NCBI RefSeq assembly: GCF_963678635.1
Contig: NC_087063.1
Location: 13,771,006 to 13,835,005, forward strand
Source: Symsagittifera roscoffensis
Lineage: Eukaryota > Xenacoelomorpha > Acoela > Convolutidae
Direction of reading: 5' to 3'
Length of the DNA: 64,000 nucleotides
Below, one piece after another: positions 56,401 through 59,400 of the stretch. The notes under the pieces were generated by a model. It was not told the DNA's origin and ran no database searches. It saw only the letters and a program-made list of their open reading frames with translations. Within the stretch, counting starts at the first letter, position 1, and each line of letters opens with the position of its first letter. The translations under genes were made by a program, and so were the position numbers.

Positions 56401-59400
56401 CCACTTTTTGCTTTTCCGCCACCCGATTTCCCATCCAGTAATGTAACATCCGGCATGAATTCCGATACTAATTCACACATCTCAATTTTATACTCCATCT
56501 CACAACTCAATAATCCGAATATTGAAACCCCCGATGAATTTGCCGACTCTGAACCATCTCCATCAAATAATTTTCACACCAATCCCTTAAATTTTTCCCA
56601 ACCCCCTTTTCAACCCATACTACCAAATAACCCTGACCCAACCAATTCTACACCCTCTTATGCTTCCCAAGTCACTCCAACCTACTCCTCACTTCACTCA
56701 GACCAATCATCTCATTCTTCAGACACCCCCCGAATCTCCCCAGAACTAGATAATTTCATTACCCTACAACAACAATCCTATCACCTTGACACCCCAACCA
56801 TAAACCAAATCTCATCCACAATAGATTCATCCAACCCTCCTACCCCTACACCCTCTTCAATTTATACTGATTCATTAGCACCATCATCCACAACTACTGA
56901 ATCTTCACTCAGCACTAATAGAGCTTACCGCACTTTTAAAAGGAAGTTCCCCAACCATCCTTTCCCAGCGAAACCAGGAACAGCCCGTGAATATATCAAC
57001 CATCCACAACACACTAACACAAAAGAATTTTTAGCTATCACCTTACCCTCATTTCCACAATACACCTTAAACACGCCTCATGACACTAACGAGACACGTA
57101 ACTTTGTAGACGAATACGTTTTAATGCCTACCCTTCCTTGGACCTCATATTATCATTTTACAAATCCCCTTTGCTTACCTTTATCTAACACTCATATCGA
57201 TATAGAACGAAATAAGGACATGCTATATCGACTCACTACACCACTAACACCTAGACAATTTACTTACATTGGATATAAAAAATCACTAAAAACACATACT
57301 GCACCCCGAGCTAATGAATATACACTAGAATATTACGATCATAACATCATCAGAACTAACCAAGATCAATTCTTAGACGACGATCGCTTCGCTAACCCAC
57401 AAATCACCGAGAAATTTTTCATTAAAACACCATATGTATTTACACTAAATATCTTCGATCGCAAGTTTGACCACATTATCTCAGAAGCACTAACAGACAC
57501 GCAAGCCTACGAAAGTTTTAAAGAACGCTTCCAAATATTTTCACTAACCTTTCATTTCCTTGCACCACATGAAAGAGATTTGCACTGCTCACACGATATT
57601 ATGTTGCGCACTAAACAAACACACACATATACTTATTATCGTTTCATCCAAAATCACTTTGACCTACACACTCCCTCCAGACAACCACACCATCGTTTTC
57701 AATTCATCAATTCCAAATACACCTCACCATTCTTTCTTAACTTCACATATTGCATTAAAGATACTAACCTTCATGGTATTCTTCGAAATTATGATCCCAT
57801 AACCCAAATGTATATCTTTTGTCCCATCACCAAGACCTTCAACGCAGAAGAATCCCGACCCTTCCTCATCCCACACGAGTTTGTACAACCTATAGAAATC
57901 CCCATTTTAGAATTCATCCATAACACTAAATTCAACCACAAATTAAATAATCTAATCCAAAACACACCTTATGAATTTGCAGTTGGCACTGAAGAACTAA
58001 CCACCATTAAGGCACTTCAATTGCTTTGGCCACTGCTTCAAACTAAAAATATCATCCGCATCTTAGCCAAACTACTAACAACTTCAGATCTCATCCACGA
58101 CATTTTCCCCCACGGTTTCTTCCCCGACGACTAACAGGTAAGTATGAATTATACATATTACTAATTAATTCAATTATTAGAAACTCACCATTCTTTATCC
58201 ATGTTTTCTTTAGAATTTTAGCCTTCATCCTAGATCATCTGAAAAACTCACAAAAGAAAAATAAAAAATAGCAAACTTCTTCAAAACTGTTTAAAACCCT
58301 ATTAATTTTTTGCACCAACAATTAAATAAATATAATACCAATGCAGTAAAATAATTTATAAATTTTTCCCCCACAAGCAGTAAATATAATAATGATGAAA
58401 ATTTGTAACTTAATTTCCCCCAACAACTAGCAGTAAAATTAAAATTCTATGTAGTAAATTCATAAGAAGCAAATGCAGTACTAACCTTTTGATATTTTCA
58501 TTCACTCGCATAAGAATTCTATCCAAACTCGCACAGCTCGCCCACGAAGAATTGTTTAAAATAATGAATTTCAGTTTCAAGCTTTCACACTCGATAACTC
58601 TAACACAAGATAACACGTTTCAAACTTTCCTTTAACCCGGTTGGAAAGGAATTATATACTAAACAAAACTAACCAATGCAGCCTACTAAACACCACAACA
58701 CATAGCATAACAGCATGACTAAGAAAAGGAAACCAACGGTACCCAAACCGGATTAACCCAGTTTAAAACTGGATAATTTATTCTTTTGAAGACTATTATA
58801 AAGTCTAAGAAAGAAATAATAAAACACAAAAAGTCAAAAGACAAACCCATACCACAAACAATTTGATTTTTGAAAAAAGGACACAACCAACAAAACATAA
58901 GAAAAACCACAACAAACCCAACATTAAACGTTGTCACATAACAGGACCTCTCACAAAAACCGCATGCAATCATACTCCCACTCCTGGCCTAACCCACCAG
59001 GAAGGACGTCCTGAGCATGCTCTATAGCCGGCCTAACCCACCGTGCTACATCCACGCTTTGTGACCACACTCCTATTTTTAATAAGAGCTACTCAAGGGT
59101 GAGTAACTCTTCAAAATAACTGAACTAAAACAAAAAGCTTTTGTGAAAACAACTAACTAAAATCATAATTAAAAAATATTAAACTAATAAAAGTTTTATA
59201 AAATGTAAATTACATTATGCAATACATAGATCAGAATACAACACCAAGGACGAACATCCAAAGACAAAACGACCCTACTACACTCGAGAAAGAATGGCCA
59301 ACTACAATCAATATGCCGCCCACAATCACAACTCAAAGGATTTAGAGTACGACTTGACTTCGCAGAAAAGGACTTCATTGAACTAGACCAATGACCACCT

